A DNA stretch of 64,000 nt, from assembly GCF_008728515.1 (NCBI RefSeq), contig NC_044976.1, forward strand, positions 30,961,376-31,025,375, in the 5' to 3' direction. Both the position numbers and the translations under genes were made by a program. Positions 1-12,255 of the stretch are shown piece after piece; within the stretch, counting starts at the first letter, position 1, and each line of letters opens with the position of its first letter. This stretch comes from Papio anubis (taxonomy: Eukaryota; Chordata; Mammalia; Primates; Cercopithecidae). Below the pieces are notes generated by a model. The model was not told the DNA's origin. It did not search any database and saw nothing but the letters and a program-made list of their open reading frames with translations.

Positions 1-211
1 GCCTCCCGGGTTCAAGCGATTCTCCTGCCTCAGCCTCCTGAGTAGCTGGGACTACAGTCGCATGCAGCCACGCCCAGCTAATTTTTTGTATTTTAGTACA
101 GACACGGTTTCACCGTGTTGCCCAGACTGGTCTTGAACTCCTGACCTCGTGATCCACCTGCCTTAGCCTCCCAAAGTGCTGGGATTACAGGTGTGAGCCA
201 CCGTACTTGGC
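1..211 (-). mobile_element. Alu, cut by window edge
   Basis: Antisense Alu lacking its poly(T) end because the window starts inside it. Confidence 0.93.
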
Positions 212-365
212 TGACTGCCTTTTTTATATCTCAAATCTGGTCTGAAAGAATCTTCTAGATATTCTGAGGGGACATCCCTTAGGAATGAACACTTTTAATA
301 CAACAATGCGAACATTTTTGTTTCTGATGCTACTTCTTCATTTCCTTGGGAATATTTAATAAAAA

Positions 366-522
366 GCTCTAGGGCTGCCGCTGTCCAATATGGTGGTTAC
401 TAGCCTTGTGTGGGTATTTAAATGTAAACTGAAATTCCCTTCTTCAGCTGCGCCTGCCACATTGCAAGTGCTCAACAGCCACATGTGGCCTCTGTATCAG
501 GCAGTACAGATAGGGCATATCC
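366..522. mobile_element. hAT-Charlie-type non-autonomous DNA element
   Basis: GCTGTCCAATATGGTGGTTA at the left and GTGCTCAACAGCCACATGTGG near the right are hallmarks of a common small hAT-type element. Diverged; terminal repeats incomplete. Confidence 0.55.
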
Positions 523-605
523 ACCACCACAGAAAGTACTGTTGGATAACGTGGCTGCAGGCCTTTTTTCTGAGGCATTTCATCTATTCCTAATTCCCAC
601 AAAAG

Positions 606-908
606 ACTTTTTTTCTGAGACATGGTCACGCTGTTACCCAGCTGGAGTGCAGTGATGCAATCATGGCTCACTGCAGCTTTGATCTCCTTCCTGGGCTCAA
701 GCGATCCTCCCACCTCAGCCTTCCCAGTAGCTGCGACTATAGGCATGCGCCATCATGGCTGGCCAGTATTTTTTTTTTTTTTTTTTGTAGAGACAGAGTC
801 TCACTCACTATGTTGCCCAGGCTAGTCTTCAACTCCTGAGCTCAAGTCAATTCTCCTGCCTTGGTCTCCCAAAGTGCTGAGATTACAGGTGTGAGCCACT
901 GCACCTGG
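606..908 (-). mobile_element. Alu
   Basis: Antisense Alu; a T-run at 770-786 is the central A-rich linker expanded. Confidence 0.93.
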
Positions 909-985
909 CATATATTAACATTTCTAACAGCCCCAATAAATTGATTGGACCTGAATTCAGAATCAATCACAACACCTCCCATTTC

Positions 986-1288
986 TTTTTTTTTTTTTTT
1001 TTTGAGACGGAGTCTCGCTCTGTCGCCCAGGCTGGAGTGCAGTGGCCGGATCTCAGCTCACTGCAAGCTCCACCTCCTGGGTTTACGCCATTCTCCTGCC
1101 TCAGCCTCCCGAGTAGCTGGGACTACAGGCGCCCGCCACCTCGCCTGGCTGGTTTTTTTTTGTTTGTTTTAGTAGAGACAGGGTTTCACCGTGTTAGCCA
1201 GGATGGTCTTGATCTCCTGACCTTGTGATCCGCCCGTCTCGGCCTCCCAAAGTGCTGGGATTACAGGCTTGAGCCACCGCGCCCGGCC
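986..1288 (-). mobile_element. AluY, young, with perfect target duplication
   Basis: Antisense AluY flanked by AACACCTCCCATTTC at 971-985 and again at 1289-1303. Body has the monkey-type GGCCGGATCTCAGC and GGCTTGAGCC features. Confidence 0.97.
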
Positions 1289-1774
1289 AACACCTCCCAT
1301 TTCATTCCCTATATACGGTATTATGTCTTCCCTTTGTGACCTGGCCCTGCCTATCTATCCCACAATACCCCCCCTCACCTTTTATACTCTAGTCAGATCA
1401 AACCACCTGCAATTCCTCATACATCATGCTGTTTCATCCTACCATGTCTTTGTACAATTTATTCCCTCACAGATTTCCTTGTGAACTCCTATTCCTCAAG
1501 CAAAATAGTGCTTGGATAGTGTCTCCTCCACAAGCTTTTCTAGAGAGTCAGTTAATCACTTCCTCCTATATTATTTCTGGTGTATATATATACATATATA
1601 TATTCTTTTCATTATATATATTCACATGTAATATATATTTTCACACCTTATATTCACATATATACACACATATGTTAAAATATATATATAGATACATATG
1701 TAAAATGCAGCCAATGAAATATTTACAAGTCTGCCTCTCCTACCGGACTGAGCTTTAGGAGGACTGAACCCTCT

Positions 1775-1860
1775 GTGTAATACCAGTCCCTAGCATAGTG
1801 CCTAACACATGGGCACCTAGTAAGTCTTTTGTTAAAGTGTCTGTTGAAATGAATAGGAGC
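1775..1860 (+). mobile_element. L2 3' end fragment
   Basis: CCTAGCATAGTGCCTAACAC followed by CACCTAGTAAGTCTTTTG matches the L2 3' end. Confidence 0.55.
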
Positions 1861-2101
1861 CTCTATTCTGTCCTTTTATAATTATCTCTTATTTTTGAAC
1901 CCTGATTTTGCACCTGTTACTGAAATACTTCATCTTTGCTGAGTTCAGTTCTTTATTCCAGCCTGCTAAGTCCTTTGGAGAGTGATTAAAGCACCAGTAT
2001 GTTAGCTTTGTACCATTTGCCTATCGAATCTGGGAACCACCTGAATCCTCATCGAAGCCATTAACAAAATATGCAGCCCTGGAGAGCATAGACAGAGCCC
2101 T

Positions 2102-2417
2102 GGCTGGGCGCGGGGGCTCACACCTGTAATCCCAGCAATTTGGGAGGCTGAGGTGGGCAGATTACCTGAGGTCAGGAGTTCAAGACCAGTCCGGCCAACA
2201 TGGTGAAACCCCATCTCTACTAAAAAATACAAAAATTAGCCGGTGTGGTGGCAGGCACCTGTAATCCCAAGTACTTGGGAGGCTGAGGCAGGAGAATCGC
2301 TTGAACCTTGGAGGCACAGGTTGCAGTGAGCCAAGATTGTGCCACTGCACTCCAGCCTAGGTGACGGAGTGAGACTCCATCTCAAAAAAACAAAAACAAA
2401 AACAAAAACAAAAACCC
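2102..2417 (+). mobile_element. Alu
   Basis: Complete sense Alu with an AAAAAC-type tail. Confidence 0.95.
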
Positions 2418-2508
2418 GCAAAAACACAGAAAAAAACCCCTGTGGCATATAACTACAAACCTGGCAGGCCGAGATGGAGAGGTCTGGCAGAGTTCCGTGG
2501 GGATTATC

Positions 2509-2826
2509 TTTCTTTCTTTTCTTTTCCTTTCTTTCTTTCTTTTTGAAACAGAGTTTCACTCCTGTTGCCCAGGCTGGAGTGCAGTGGCGCGATCTCAGCT
2601 CACCACAACTTCCGCCTCCCAGGTTCAAGCAATTCTCCTGCCTCAGCCTCCCGAGTAGCTGGGATTACAGACGCACGCCACCATGCCTGGCTAATTTTTT
2701 GTATTTTTAGTAAAGACGGGGTTTCTCCATGTTAGTCAGGCTGGTCTTGAACTCCCGACCTTAGGTGATCCGCCCACCTCAGCCTCTCAAAGTGCTGGGA
2801 TTATAGGCGTGAGCCGCTGTGCCCAG
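2509..2826 (-). mobile_element. Alu
   Basis: Antisense Alu with a CTTT-rich tail at its left end. Confidence 0.95.
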
Positions 2827-3329
2827 TACATTCTTTTCTTTCTCTCTTTCTTTTTTTTTTTTTTTAGTATCTCATGTAATTTATAGAATATGGTACAGAA
2901 AGTGAAAAACAGAATGGTTGAATGGTTGTATGGGTACTTGAAGAAGTACGGTTTCTACTGAATGAGTACTGCTTTTGTACATCCTAAAGGGACCACCCGC
3001 GTGCATAAGATTACAGACATTTACTGATGAAAAATGTTTCCTGAGAAGAGGTGAGAGAGAGTCCCTGCCAGGTAAGGCCTTAAAGGGCCCTGAGGGATAG
3101 AAATCCATCTGCATTAACGAAATTCCTAAATCAGAAAAGCTAACTGACAAGAAACTTTAACCAAAACTGCAGTTTTGAAGGAAAATAGACACTGGTGAGA
3201 TTACCAAAAGTAGAGAAAAAATACCAGGCAGCTTACTTCTACACAGAACAAGTTGTTCTAAAGTTCTAACAGTCAGCAAAAAATAAAATACAGATCTTCA
3301 GGAAAGGATTCCTTTTCCTTTCATATTAC
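2827..3329. other. YARS1 intron 8, no feature recognised
   Basis: About 500 bp of non-Alu intron; no repeat family or motif recognised apart from a CTTT/T run at 2831-2866. Confidence 0.5.
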
Positions 3330-3415
3330 CTCAGCAGCAAAGTCCTTTTCCAGGTCCGTGTAAGCTGTGTAGGTTTTGTTTCCACCCCATTTCTCATCTC
3401 GTAGGATCACAAACT
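3330..3415 (-). CDS. YARS1: YARS1 coding exon 8 (rest of Glu274 to residue 302)
   Basis: 86 nt: two bases completing Glu274, then FVILRDEKWGGNK to DFAAE, ending phase 0. The acceptor ACAG is at 3419-3416 and the donor GTAATATG begins at 3329. This is part of the anticodon-binding helical domain; the invariant WGG is at 283-285. Residue 293 reads Thr (ACG), where I recall Val in human, a CpG-linked change compatible with another primate. The following exon should begin with VVHPGD and is not in the window. Confidence 0.94.
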
Positions 3416-3845
3416 CTGTAAGGAAAAGGATCCATGTCAGCAAACTCATTGACAGTGGCAGAATCGGCATTCCTAACCCACATGCATGACTATTTGTAGT
3501 TTTTGCCATATATTCTGAACTTTATGGTATGGTATTTTATTATTCTTAGATTGGATGAATGGCACTATTGTATACCCAGCTAGCATCTCAGCTGCTTCAG
3601 GGGAAGGCTTGTGGCTTATATCTATTTTGTTGTATTCCTCTAGTTCAACATGTCTGCCCCCACCCTTACTTCTAACACCTCTGCCCACTCCAATATTCCC
3701 TCAGAACCTAGCCTGGTAATGAATATATGAACAATTAAATTACATCTCAACATCATTCATACTTTAATATGTAAGAAATCAGAGCGGAGAATCAGGGCAG
3801 CCAGTCCCTGGAGGAACAGTCTGTGACAAATCACAAGTACGATCA

Positions 3846-4037
<192 letters not shown>

Positions 4038-4109
4038 CTAGAAGTCATGGAAGGGAAAAGGACCTCTTGTGGTTTAAAATGAGAATATGCTCAACTGATA
4101 TGAGCTAAA

Positions 4110-4391
4110 TTTTGTTTTTTCTTCTCTGTCGCCCAGGCTGGAGTGCAGTGGCACAATCCTGACTCACCGCAGCCTCAACCTCCTGGGCTCAAGAGATTCT
4201 CCCATCTCAGCGTCCTGGAAAGCTGGGACTACAGGAATGTGTCACCATGCTCAGTTAATTCTTCTATTTTTTGTAGAGACAGGGTTTCATCATGTGGCCC
4301 AGGCGGGTCTCAAATTTCTGGGCTCAAGCAATTCTCCTGCCTTGGCCTCCCAAAGTGATGGGATTAAGGGTGTGAGCCACTGTGCCTAGCT
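4110..4391 (-). mobile_element. Alu, old
   Basis: Diverged antisense Alu beginning about 70 bp past YARS1 exon 7 (on its upstream intron side). Confidence 0.92.
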
Positions 4392-4482
4392 AAAAAAAAT
4401 TTTTTTACAAAGATTTTAACATTAGGTGCTTGCAGATATTTTCCTGTGGACATGGTAAAAATAAATAAAAAAATATATATAT

Positions 4483-4777
4483 ACATATTTTTGAGACGGA
4501 GTCTCACTCTGTCGCCCAGGCTGGAGTGCAGTGGTGTGATCTTTGCTCACTGCAAGCTCCGCCTCCTGGGTTCACGCCATTCTCCTGCCTCATCCTCCTG
4601 AATAGCTGGGACTACAGGCGCCCATCACCACACTCAGCTAATTTTGTTTTTGCATTTTTAGTAGAGATGGGGTTTCACGGTGGTAGCCAGGATGGTCTCG
4701 ATCTCCTGACCTAGTGATCCGCCTGCCTTGGTCTCTCAAAGTGCTGGGATTACAGGCGTGAGCCACCATGCCCCGGC
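4483..4777 (-). mobile_element. Alu
   Basis: Antisense Alu; with the sense Alu 22 bp to its right it forms a tight inverted pair. Confidence 0.95.
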
Positions 4778-4798
4778 AATAAAAATATTTTAACATTA

Positions 4799-5072
4799 GG
4801 CTGGGCACAGTGGCTCACGCCTGTAGTCTTACTACTTTGGGAGGCTGGAGGGTTGCTTGAGCCCAGGAGTTCAAGACCAGCATGGGCAACACAGTAAGAC
4901 CTCATCTCTACTGAAAACAAAAGAATAGCTGGGTGTGGTAGTATGCACCTGTGGTCCCAGCTACTCGGGAGGCTGAGGCAGGAGGATCACTTGAGCCCAG
5001 GAGGTTGAAACTGCAAGGCATGATCATGCCACTACACTCCAGCCTGGGCGACAGAGTGAAAAACCACTCAAA
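4799..5072 (+). mobile_element. Alu, old
   Basis: Diverged sense Alu, right half of the inverted pair with 4483-4777. Confidence 0.92.
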
Positions 5073-5220
5073 ATCCTGCCATCTAACAAATTAAACTATT
5101 TTATTTTTTGTGTTCTTCTCAGGCTGTTTATAGCACACAAAATTGTTATGAATTTGTAGTTGGAGAATAAATGTCTATCTTTTAAGTATTTCTGAGTGGC
5201 TACCTGGTCCTTCCTTATAA

Positions 5221-5775
5221 TTTTTTTTTCTTTTGAGATGGTCTCGCTCTGTTGCTCAGGATGGAGTACAGTGGTGCAATTATAGTCCACTGTAACCTCA
5301 AACTCCTGCCATTAAGTGATCCTCTGACCTCAGCCTCATGAGGAGCTAGGACTACAGGTGTACACAACCATACCTGGCTAATTTTTTTTGAGACAGAGTT
5401 TTGCTTTTGTTGTCCAGGCTGGAGTGCAATGGCGTGATCTCTGCTCACCGCAACCTCCGCCTCCCGGGTTCAAGCGGTTCTCCTGCCTCAGCCTCCCAAG
5501 TAGCTGGGATTACAGGCATGCACCACCATGCCCGGCTAATTTTGTATTTTTAGTAGAGACGGAGTTTCTCCATGTTGGTCAGGCTGGTGTCGAACTCTCG
5601 ACCTTAGGTGATCCACCTGCCTTGGTCTCCCAAAGTGCTGGGATTACAGGCGTGAGCCACTGCGCCTGGCATGCCTAGCAAATTTTTATTTTTGTTAAAA
5701 TGGGGTCTCACTGTGTTGCCCAGGACAGTCTCAAACTCCTGGCCTGCCTCAGCTTCCCAAAGTGTTGGGATTGAT
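5221..5775 (-). mobile_element. Alu with a second Alu inserted inside it
   Basis: Outer antisense Alu (5221-5387 and 5672-5775) is opened by a younger antisense Alu at 5388-5671 at its CTAATTTTT linker, an L1-endonuclease-like site. Confidence 0.88.
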
Positions 5776-6053
5776 AGGATCTCACTTGCTTTGCCACCCA
5801 GGCTGGAGTGTGGTGGCATGATCATGGCCCACTGCAACCTTTGCCTCCCAGGCTCAAGTAGTCCTCCTACCTCAGCCTCCCATGTAGCTGGGACTATTGG
5901 TGCATGCCACCATGCCTACCTGTTAAAATTTTTTGTAGTGATGGGGTTTTATCATGTTGCCAAGGCTGGTCTTGAACCCCTGGACTTGAGTTAGCTGCCT
6001 ACTTTGGCTTCCCAAAATGCTAGGATTACAGGTGTGAACCACAATGTATGGCC
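5776..6053 (-). mobile_element. Alu, old, tail missing
   Basis: Antisense Alu that starts at GATCTCACTTGC without poly(T), fused directly to the preceding Alu. Confidence 0.85.
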
Positions 6054-6520
6054 TACTTACAGTTTTTATGCTGTATTATATTCCCAATAATTAGTGGAAA
6101 CATAATTTAACAAACTCCAAACTCTTAGATTCTATGCTAATTTTTACAAATTACATATAATGCTACATTGGACATCTTTGCAGAGTTTTTTTGCCTTCTC
6201 TAGAATCATTTCATTAAGCTGCCCAAAATTGCTAGGTTCAAAATTGGTTTTTGAAAGGTATCCTAATCAACATTGCTGTCAACAATGTGTGAGGCTACTG
6301 GTTCACAGCAATCAGCCACACTAGGTATTATATATTATCTACAGTCATTTTTCCTTTTTAGGTAATAGGCTTTGTTTCTTATTTGGAAAGAGTGAGTTCA
6401 TGGTCATTTGAGTTCAGTGGTTACCAAATTCTAGCTCACATGTGACAGTATATGAATCACCTTTTACTGGGTTCCACCCAAACCTAATGAGTCAAAATCT
6501 CTTGGGATTGGGCCAGGCAA

Positions 6521-6825
6521 TCTTTTTTTTTTTTTTTTTTTTTGAGATGGAGTCTCACTCTGTGGCCTAGGCTGGAGTGCAGTGACACAATCTTGACTCA
6601 GTGCAACCTCTGCCTCCTGGGTTCAAGTGATTCTCCTGCCCAGCCTCCTGAGTAGCTGGGATTACAGGTGCATGCCACCACACCCAGCTGAATTTTGCAT
6701 TTTTAGTAGAGAAGGGGTTTCACCATGTTGGCCAGGCTGGTCTGGAACCCCTGACCTCAGGTGATCCACCTGCCTTGGCCTCACAAAGTACTGGGATTAC
6801 AGGTGTGAGCCACTGTCCCTGGCCT
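6521..6825 (-). mobile_element. Alu
   Basis: Antisense Alu, first of three in a row, inserted in a hAT-type element. Confidence 0.95.
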
Positions 6826-7118
6826 GTTTTTTTTTTGAGAGGGAGTCTCGCTCTTGTTGCCCAGGCTGGAGTGCAATGGCATGATCTCGGCTCACTGCAA
6901 TCTCCGCCTCCTGGGTTCAAGCAGTTATCCTGCCTAAGCCTCCCGAGTAGCTGGGATTACAGGCACCTGCCACCACGCCTGGCTAATTTTTGTACTTTTA
7001 TTAGAAATGGGGTTTCACCATGTTGGACAGGTTGGTCTCGAACTCCTGACCTCAGGTGATTCGTCTGCCTTGGCCTCCCAAGGTGCTGGGATTACAGGCA
7101 TAAGCCACCACGCCGGTC
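6826..7118 (-). mobile_element. Alu
   Basis: Antisense Alu directly abutting the previous one. Confidence 0.95.
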
Positions 7119-7119
7119 T

Positions 7120-7459
7120 TTTTTTTTTAAATTTGTTTATTCTATTCTATTTATTTTATTTTATTTTATTTTTTTCTTGAGATGGAGTCTCGCTCTGTCG
7201 CTCAGGCTGGAGTGTAGTGGCGCCATCTCGGTTCACTGCAAGCTCCACCTCCTGGGTTCACGCCATTCTCCTGCCTCGGCCTCTGGAGTAGCTGGGACTA
7301 CAGGCGCCCGCCACCACGCCCGGCTAATTTTTTGTATTTTTAGTAGAGATGGGGTTTCACTGTGTTAGCCAGGATTGTCTTGATCTCCTGACCTCGTGAT
7401 CCGTCTGCCTCGGCCTCCCAAAGTGCTGCGATTACAGGCGTGAGCCACCAGTCCCGGCT
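7120..7459 (-). mobile_element. Alu with TTTTA tail repeat
   Basis: Antisense Alu whose left tail has become a TATTT/TTTTA run at about 7125-7170. Confidence 0.94.
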
Positions 7460-7494
7460 TAAATTTGTATTTAAAAAAACTTTTTGGCTGGGTT

Positions 7495-7582
7495 TATTAT
7501 TAATATATATTTATTATATAATATATATTTACTTTAATATATATTATATATATTGTATATATCATATATTATATATATATAA
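7495..7582. repeat. AT-rich simple repeat
   Basis: TATATAT-type sequence with several TATAATATATA variants, left of a truncated Alu. Confidence 0.9.
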
Positions 7583-7593
7583 TTTTAAAAAAA

Positions 7594-7701
7594 GGCCGGC
7601 GCAGTGGCTCACGCCTGTAATCCCAGCACCTTGGGAAGCCAAGGCAGACGGATCACCTGAGGTCAGGAGTTTGAAACCAGCCTGTCCAACATGGTGAAAC
7701 A
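7594..7701 (+). mobile_element. Alu, 5' part only
   Basis: Sense Alu starting GGCCGGCGCAGTGGCTC and stopping after ATGGTGAAAC, without right monomer or A tail; TA-repeat borders both sides. Confidence 0.9.
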
Positions 7702-7896
7702 CATATATATATAAACTTCTCCAAGTGATTCTGATTTGGGAACTATTGCTAGGCCTGATTACCAGGGTGAAGAAACAGCAAATGTCACCAAACAGGATGA
7801 GTGATATGATATTTGTCAGAGTAATAAGTGACATAAGGAGCATTTTAATGTGAGAGAAAAGGGAATGAGTATATTCTTTAAAAATATGGTAACAGG

Positions 7897-8203
7897 GAGG
7901 TCAGACGCAGTGGCTCACACCTGGAATCCCAGCACTTTGGGAGGCCGAGGAGGGTGGATCACGAGGTTAGGAGTTCAAGACCAGCCTGGCCAAGATGGTG
8001 AAACCCCTTCTCTACTAAAAACACAAAAATTAGCCAGGCGTGGTGGCACGTGCCTGTAATCCCAGCTACTCAGGAGGCTGAGGCAGGAGAATTGCTTGAA
8101 CCCAGGAGACAGAGGCTGCAGTGAGCTGAGATCATGCCACTGCACTCCAGCCTGGGCGACAGAGCAAGACTCCATCTAAAAAAAAAAAAAGAAAACAAAA
8201 TGG
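7897..8203 (+). mobile_element. Alu
   Basis: Complete sense Alu with A tail. Confidence 0.95.
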
Positions 8204-8334
8204 TAATGGGGTGAGGTTGGAAAACAACAACAAAAACAAAAAAATACAACAGTATACATGCATATAATCACCAATGTCTGATCAAAGTTTGAGATGTCAT
8301 ATTTAAAGAACTAGATGAGTGTCCAGATGTGACT

Positions 8335-8865
8335 TAAACCAGAATCACCTAGTAGGACTTCAAAGAAAATACAGATTCCTGGTCAGGCACGGTGAGTCAC
8401 ACCCATAATCCCAGCACTTTGGGAGGCCGAGGAGGGCAGATCACTTGAGGTTAGGAGTTTGAGACCAGCCTGGCCAACACGGCGAAACTCCGTCTCTACT
8501 AAAAAATACAAAAATTAGCTAAGCGTGTTGGTAGGCACCTGTAGTCCCAAGCTACTCAGGAGGCTGAGGCAGGAGAATTGCTTGAACCCAGGAGGCGGAG
8601 GTTGCAGTAAGCTGAGATCGCACCACTGCACTCCAGCCTGGGTAACACAGTGAAACTATCTCAGAAAAAGGAAAAAAAAAAAAAAAAAAAGGAGGGAGGG
8701 AGAAAGAAAGGAAGGAAATACAGATTCCTGAGTTCCTCTCAGAACTACTTTATCAGAATCTCTGTGGACAAGGTCTAATCAACACTTTTTTTTGTTTTTT
8801 TTGTTTTTAATTCCCTAGATGATTCTGAAGATAAGCCATGTTTGGGAACCCAGAACTCAACCTTT
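8335..8865. mobile_element. hAT-type element split by an Alu
   Basis: CCAGAATCACCTAGTAGGAC at 8340, TATCAGAATCTCTG at 8750 and AGATGATTCTGAAG at 8817 belong to the same kind of small DNA element as at 6395. The Alu at 8381-8691 sits inside with a target duplication. Confidence 0.45.
8381..8691 (+). mobile_element. Alu with target duplication
   Basis: Sense Alu between AAATACAGATTCCT copies at 8367-8380 and 8716-8729; its tail grades into a GGGA/GAAA-rich run at 8690-8717. Confidence 0.96.
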
Positions 8866-9320
8866 CACATCTTTGGATTTCCACGCTCTAATGATCAGAA
8901 TCAAAGTGAACTTTCCCTCAAGTACATGAGCTCAAGAGGGACTCTTAAATATCAAAAGATATCATAATATTAGTGATATCAAGTATTACCCTAGGAATCA
9001 AAATGCTAATTAGTGAAAGGCAACCATAGTGCTCTCATTAATAAGGCTGAATTTTATCACAGTTCTATGAACAAAGACATTACTTTTGCTTATATATATT
9101 TTTTATCAGCAGCAAAAACCATTAAGTTATGATTAGATCTCATCAGGACTGCTCTGGATCCTTTGATACTAAAGAACCACTGAAAGAATTGAATGGTGTA
9201 AGGCACCTTCTAACTCAAATATTGGAGAATTCTAGTTAGCCAGGTCACTGTTCTTTTCAGTCCTCCATCTGTCCACTGAGGCTGAAGATTTCTAAGTTCA
9301 AGTCTCAGCTGACAACTTAC

Positions 9321-9413
9321 CTCTTCTGAAGAGCTCATTTTGCTGCCTGTTAATCCTGGAACCATAGGATTCATCAGATGGACCCGTTTTGAATAGCCAA
9401 GTGCAGGGAGGTA
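9321..9413 (-). CDS. YARS1: YARS1 coding exon 6 (residues 198-228), KMSSS loop
   Basis: 31 codons, phase 0, YLPALGYSKRVHL to KMSSSEE. The acceptor CAG is at 9416-9414 and the donor GTAAGT at 9320-9315. It contains the second class I synthetase signature, KMSSS, at residues 222-226, which stabilises the transition state for tyrosyl-adenylate formation. The sequence is unchanged from human as I remember it. The flanking intron for several hundred bases is not young repeat, unusual for this window. Confidence 0.96.
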
Positions 9414-9684
9414 CTGAGAGATTAGAGAAACACATAAAAGCAGGTATTAGTCTAAGTTCCTCCTCAGTGCCCTGATCTCATCTAACTTGGCCAGCAACTG
9501 AGTAGCTGTTATATTGCTTCCAATCTTTTTATACCAAATATAAAGATTTAGTTTTTGACAGTGATTGTAATTCAAGCAAAGTTTTTTTCCCTACTGCTTT
9601 TCTATCGTATTACATTGTGAGGCTATTGGATTTACGTCACCGTAAACAACAATAAAAGATGGAAATACATAAAACAACAGGGTA

Positions 9685-10002
9685 AGCTGGGCGCGGTGGC
9701 TCACACCTGTAATCCCAGCACTTTGGGAGGCTGAGGTGGGTGGATCACCTAAGGTTAGGAGTTCGAGATGAGCCTGGCCAACATGGTGAAACCCCATCTC
9801 TACTAAGAATACAAAAATTAGCCAAGTGTGGTGGCAGGCACCTGTAATTAATCCCAGCTACTCGGGAGGCTGAGGCAGTAGGATTGCTTGAACCCAGGAG
9901 GCAGAGGTTGCAGTGAGCCGAGATCGTGCCACTGCACTGCAGCCTGGACAACAAGAGCGAGACTCCACCTCAAAAAACAAAAACAAAAAACAAAACAAAA
10001 AA
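9685..10002 (+). mobile_element. Alu
   Basis: Sense Alu with an AAAAAC-type tail; starts about 270 bp right of YARS1 exon 6. Confidence 0.95.
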
Positions 10003-10620
10003 ACCCAACAGGGCAGCAAATCTTGAGCGAAGGGAAGTAAGGTGACTACACACTCGCCTTGGCTTTCTCACTGAGGGTATTTTTTTGCGAACCAGGTGCT
10101 GAGAAAAAGAGACCAAGCAGACAGTAAGAGACTAAGCAGGGGAAACGGCTATTGGAGTTCAGGGCTGCAGGAGGCTAGGGATTGGGATGGGTTCCTCAGC
10201 CTATGTCAAAATTCCCCACTGACTTCTTGGCTGACTCATAACTGTGTATGCACATAGTGAGATACCAGGAAGTCTGGCAGAGAACAGGCTCTGGGAGGCT
10301 GGAGACCTCAGCAAAGATTTTGGAGGCTGCACAGTATTGGGGAGACAGAGATGAAAGTTTAGGTCCAATCAAAGTAGAGAGGGCTTTCTGAACACCCTGA
10401 TATTTCAGTTTGAGTCTCTAGAAAGGCCATGCTCTAGGAACAAGGACCACACCACAGGAGTAAAGGCCAAGCTGAAGTAGATGTGTTCTAACAAAGCCTA
10501 AAACCAACCCCTGACAGAACCCAGGTGATAAGTCAGTAATTTAGCAATCTACAGAAAACATAGCATCCTATAAACATAATCCAGAGGGTCTACAATGCAT
10601 CTATAATCCCTTTGATACAA

Positions 10621-10623
10621 AAA

Positions 10624-10667
<44 letters not shown>
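10621..10667. repeat. (A)n(AT)n microsatellite
   Basis: A-run followed by about 18 TA units, likely variable between individuals. Confidence 0.95.
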
Positions 10668-11236
10668 TAGAAATGGGAAGCAGAGAAAGGTGGTTGACAG
10701 TCAAGAGAAAATAGTCAATAGAAACAGATTCAGAAACAATCCAGATATTGCAGTAAACAGGCCATGATGCCAAAATAACTGTGATTGGTATGTTAAAGAA
10801 AATAAGAGTACCTAGGCAGAATAGGCAGGAAAAACAAACCAAAAAGGAAATAAGAAAAGACAGACAAAAATGGATGAAAGAGAACTGTAAAAGATAATTG
10901 GAATCTACAACAAGAATCAAATGGAAGTTCTAAAATGTCACAATTTAATACTGGATTTAACAGAAGACAGGATTGATAAACTTGAAGAAAGTTCAATAGA
11001 ACAGATCCAAACTAAAGCACAGAGGGAACAAAGAAAGGAAAACAACAGAACAGAATATGAAACATGAGTTTTATAAAGTCCCTAGAGGAGAAAGAGAAAA
11101 AGAGAGAAGCAGTATTTGAGGAAATCATGGCAGACAATTACCCAAATTTGATGAAAACAAATCCACTGGTTCAAGAAGCTCAGCAAAATCTAAGCAGGAC
11201 AAATACAAAGAAAACTATAGCTGAAAACATCATTGC

Positions 11237-11526
11237 TGGTCAGGCACAGCGGTTCACACCTGTAATTCTAGCAATTTGGGAGGCCAAGGCAGGCAAATCG
11301 TTTGAGCTCAGGAGTATGAGACTAGCCTGGCCAACATGGTGAAACTCCATCTCCGTAAAAAAATACAAAAATTAGCCAGGTGTGGTGGCGCACATCCATA
11401 GTCCCAGCTACTTGGGAGGCTGAGGTGGCAGGATCACCTGCGCCCAGGAAATGGAGGCTGCAGTGAGCCAAGATCAATCACTCTAGCCTGGGCAATGCAA
11501 GCAAGACCCTGTCTCAAAGAAAACAG
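11237..11526 (+). mobile_element. Alu
   Basis: Diverged sense Alu inside the HAL1/L1-like relic. Confidence 0.94.
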
Positions 11527-11948
11527 TAACAAAAACATCACAGTCAAATTGCTGAAAATCAGAAACAACAAAAAATCTTAAAAGCAGTCAGAGAAAAAAC
11601 ATATTATCTGTAAAGGAGAAACAATAATACTTACAGGTGACTTTTCAGTGGAAACTATGGAAGTCAGAAGCCAATGCAATGATTCTTTAAAGGTGCCAAA
11701 AGAAAAATAATTCCAAACTTCAAATTTCATACCCAGTGAAAGAAATAGATGTTTTCAGATAAAAGAAAGCTGAAAGAACTCATTACTGAAAGAACTGCAC
11801 TACAAACACAAAATACTAAGTGGGGGCTCTTTAGGTTGAAGGAAAATGAACTCACACAGAAGCAAAGAACTGCAGGCAAGAATCAAGAGTATCAGAAAGG
11901 GGAAGTAGAGGTAGATATAGATGAAAAGTGACTTAAAAAACAATTATA

Positions 11949-12247
11949 GGGCTGGGCGCGGTGGCTCAAGCCTGTAATCCCAGCACTTTGGGAGGCCGAG
12001 ACAGGCGGATCACGAGGTCAGGAGATCGAGACCATCCTGGCTAACACAGTGAAACCTCGTCTCTACTAAAAAATACAAAAAACTAGCTGGGCGTGGTGGC
12101 AGGCGCCTGTAGTCCCAGCTACTCAGGAAGCTGAGGCAGGAGAATGGCGTGAACCTGGGAGGTGGAGCTTGCAATGAGCTGAGATCCGGCCACTGCACTC
12201 CAGCCTGGGCGACAGAGCGAGACTCCGTCTCAAAAAAAAAAAAAAAA
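11949..12247 (+). mobile_element. AluY, young, monkey type
   Basis: Sense AluY with GGCTCAAGCCTG and GATCCGGCCACTG; ACAATTATA is repeated at both ends. Confidence 0.96.
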
Positions 12248-12255
12248 CAATTATA

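Larger units (their letters stand above)
6395..7765. mobile_element. hAT-type element split by three antisense Alus
   Basis: Left part to about 6512 has GAGTCAAAATCTCTTGGGAT; the right part at 7706-7765 has CCAAGTGATTCTGATTTGGG. These are two halves of a common small DNA element, separated by Alus and AT-rich sequence. Confidence 0.4.
10500..11948 (+). mobile_element. HAL1/L1 ORF1-like relic, interrupted by an Alu
   Basis: A-rich sequence with short plus-strand frames such as 11064-11236 (ESLEEKEKKREAVFEEIMAD) and 11749-11931 (FSDKRKLKELITERTALQ), matching the ORF1 coiled-coil and RNA-binding style of HAL1 or old L1s. The Alu at 11237-11526 and an AT repeat at 10632-10667 interrupt it. The preceding 10010-10500 may be its 5' part. 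Confidence 0.65.

Noticed and set aside
11064..11931. Lys/Glu-rich coiled-coil open frames as a novel small gene
   Set aside because: They match the style of HAL1/L1 ORF1, are interrupted by an Alu, and have no start or splice context.
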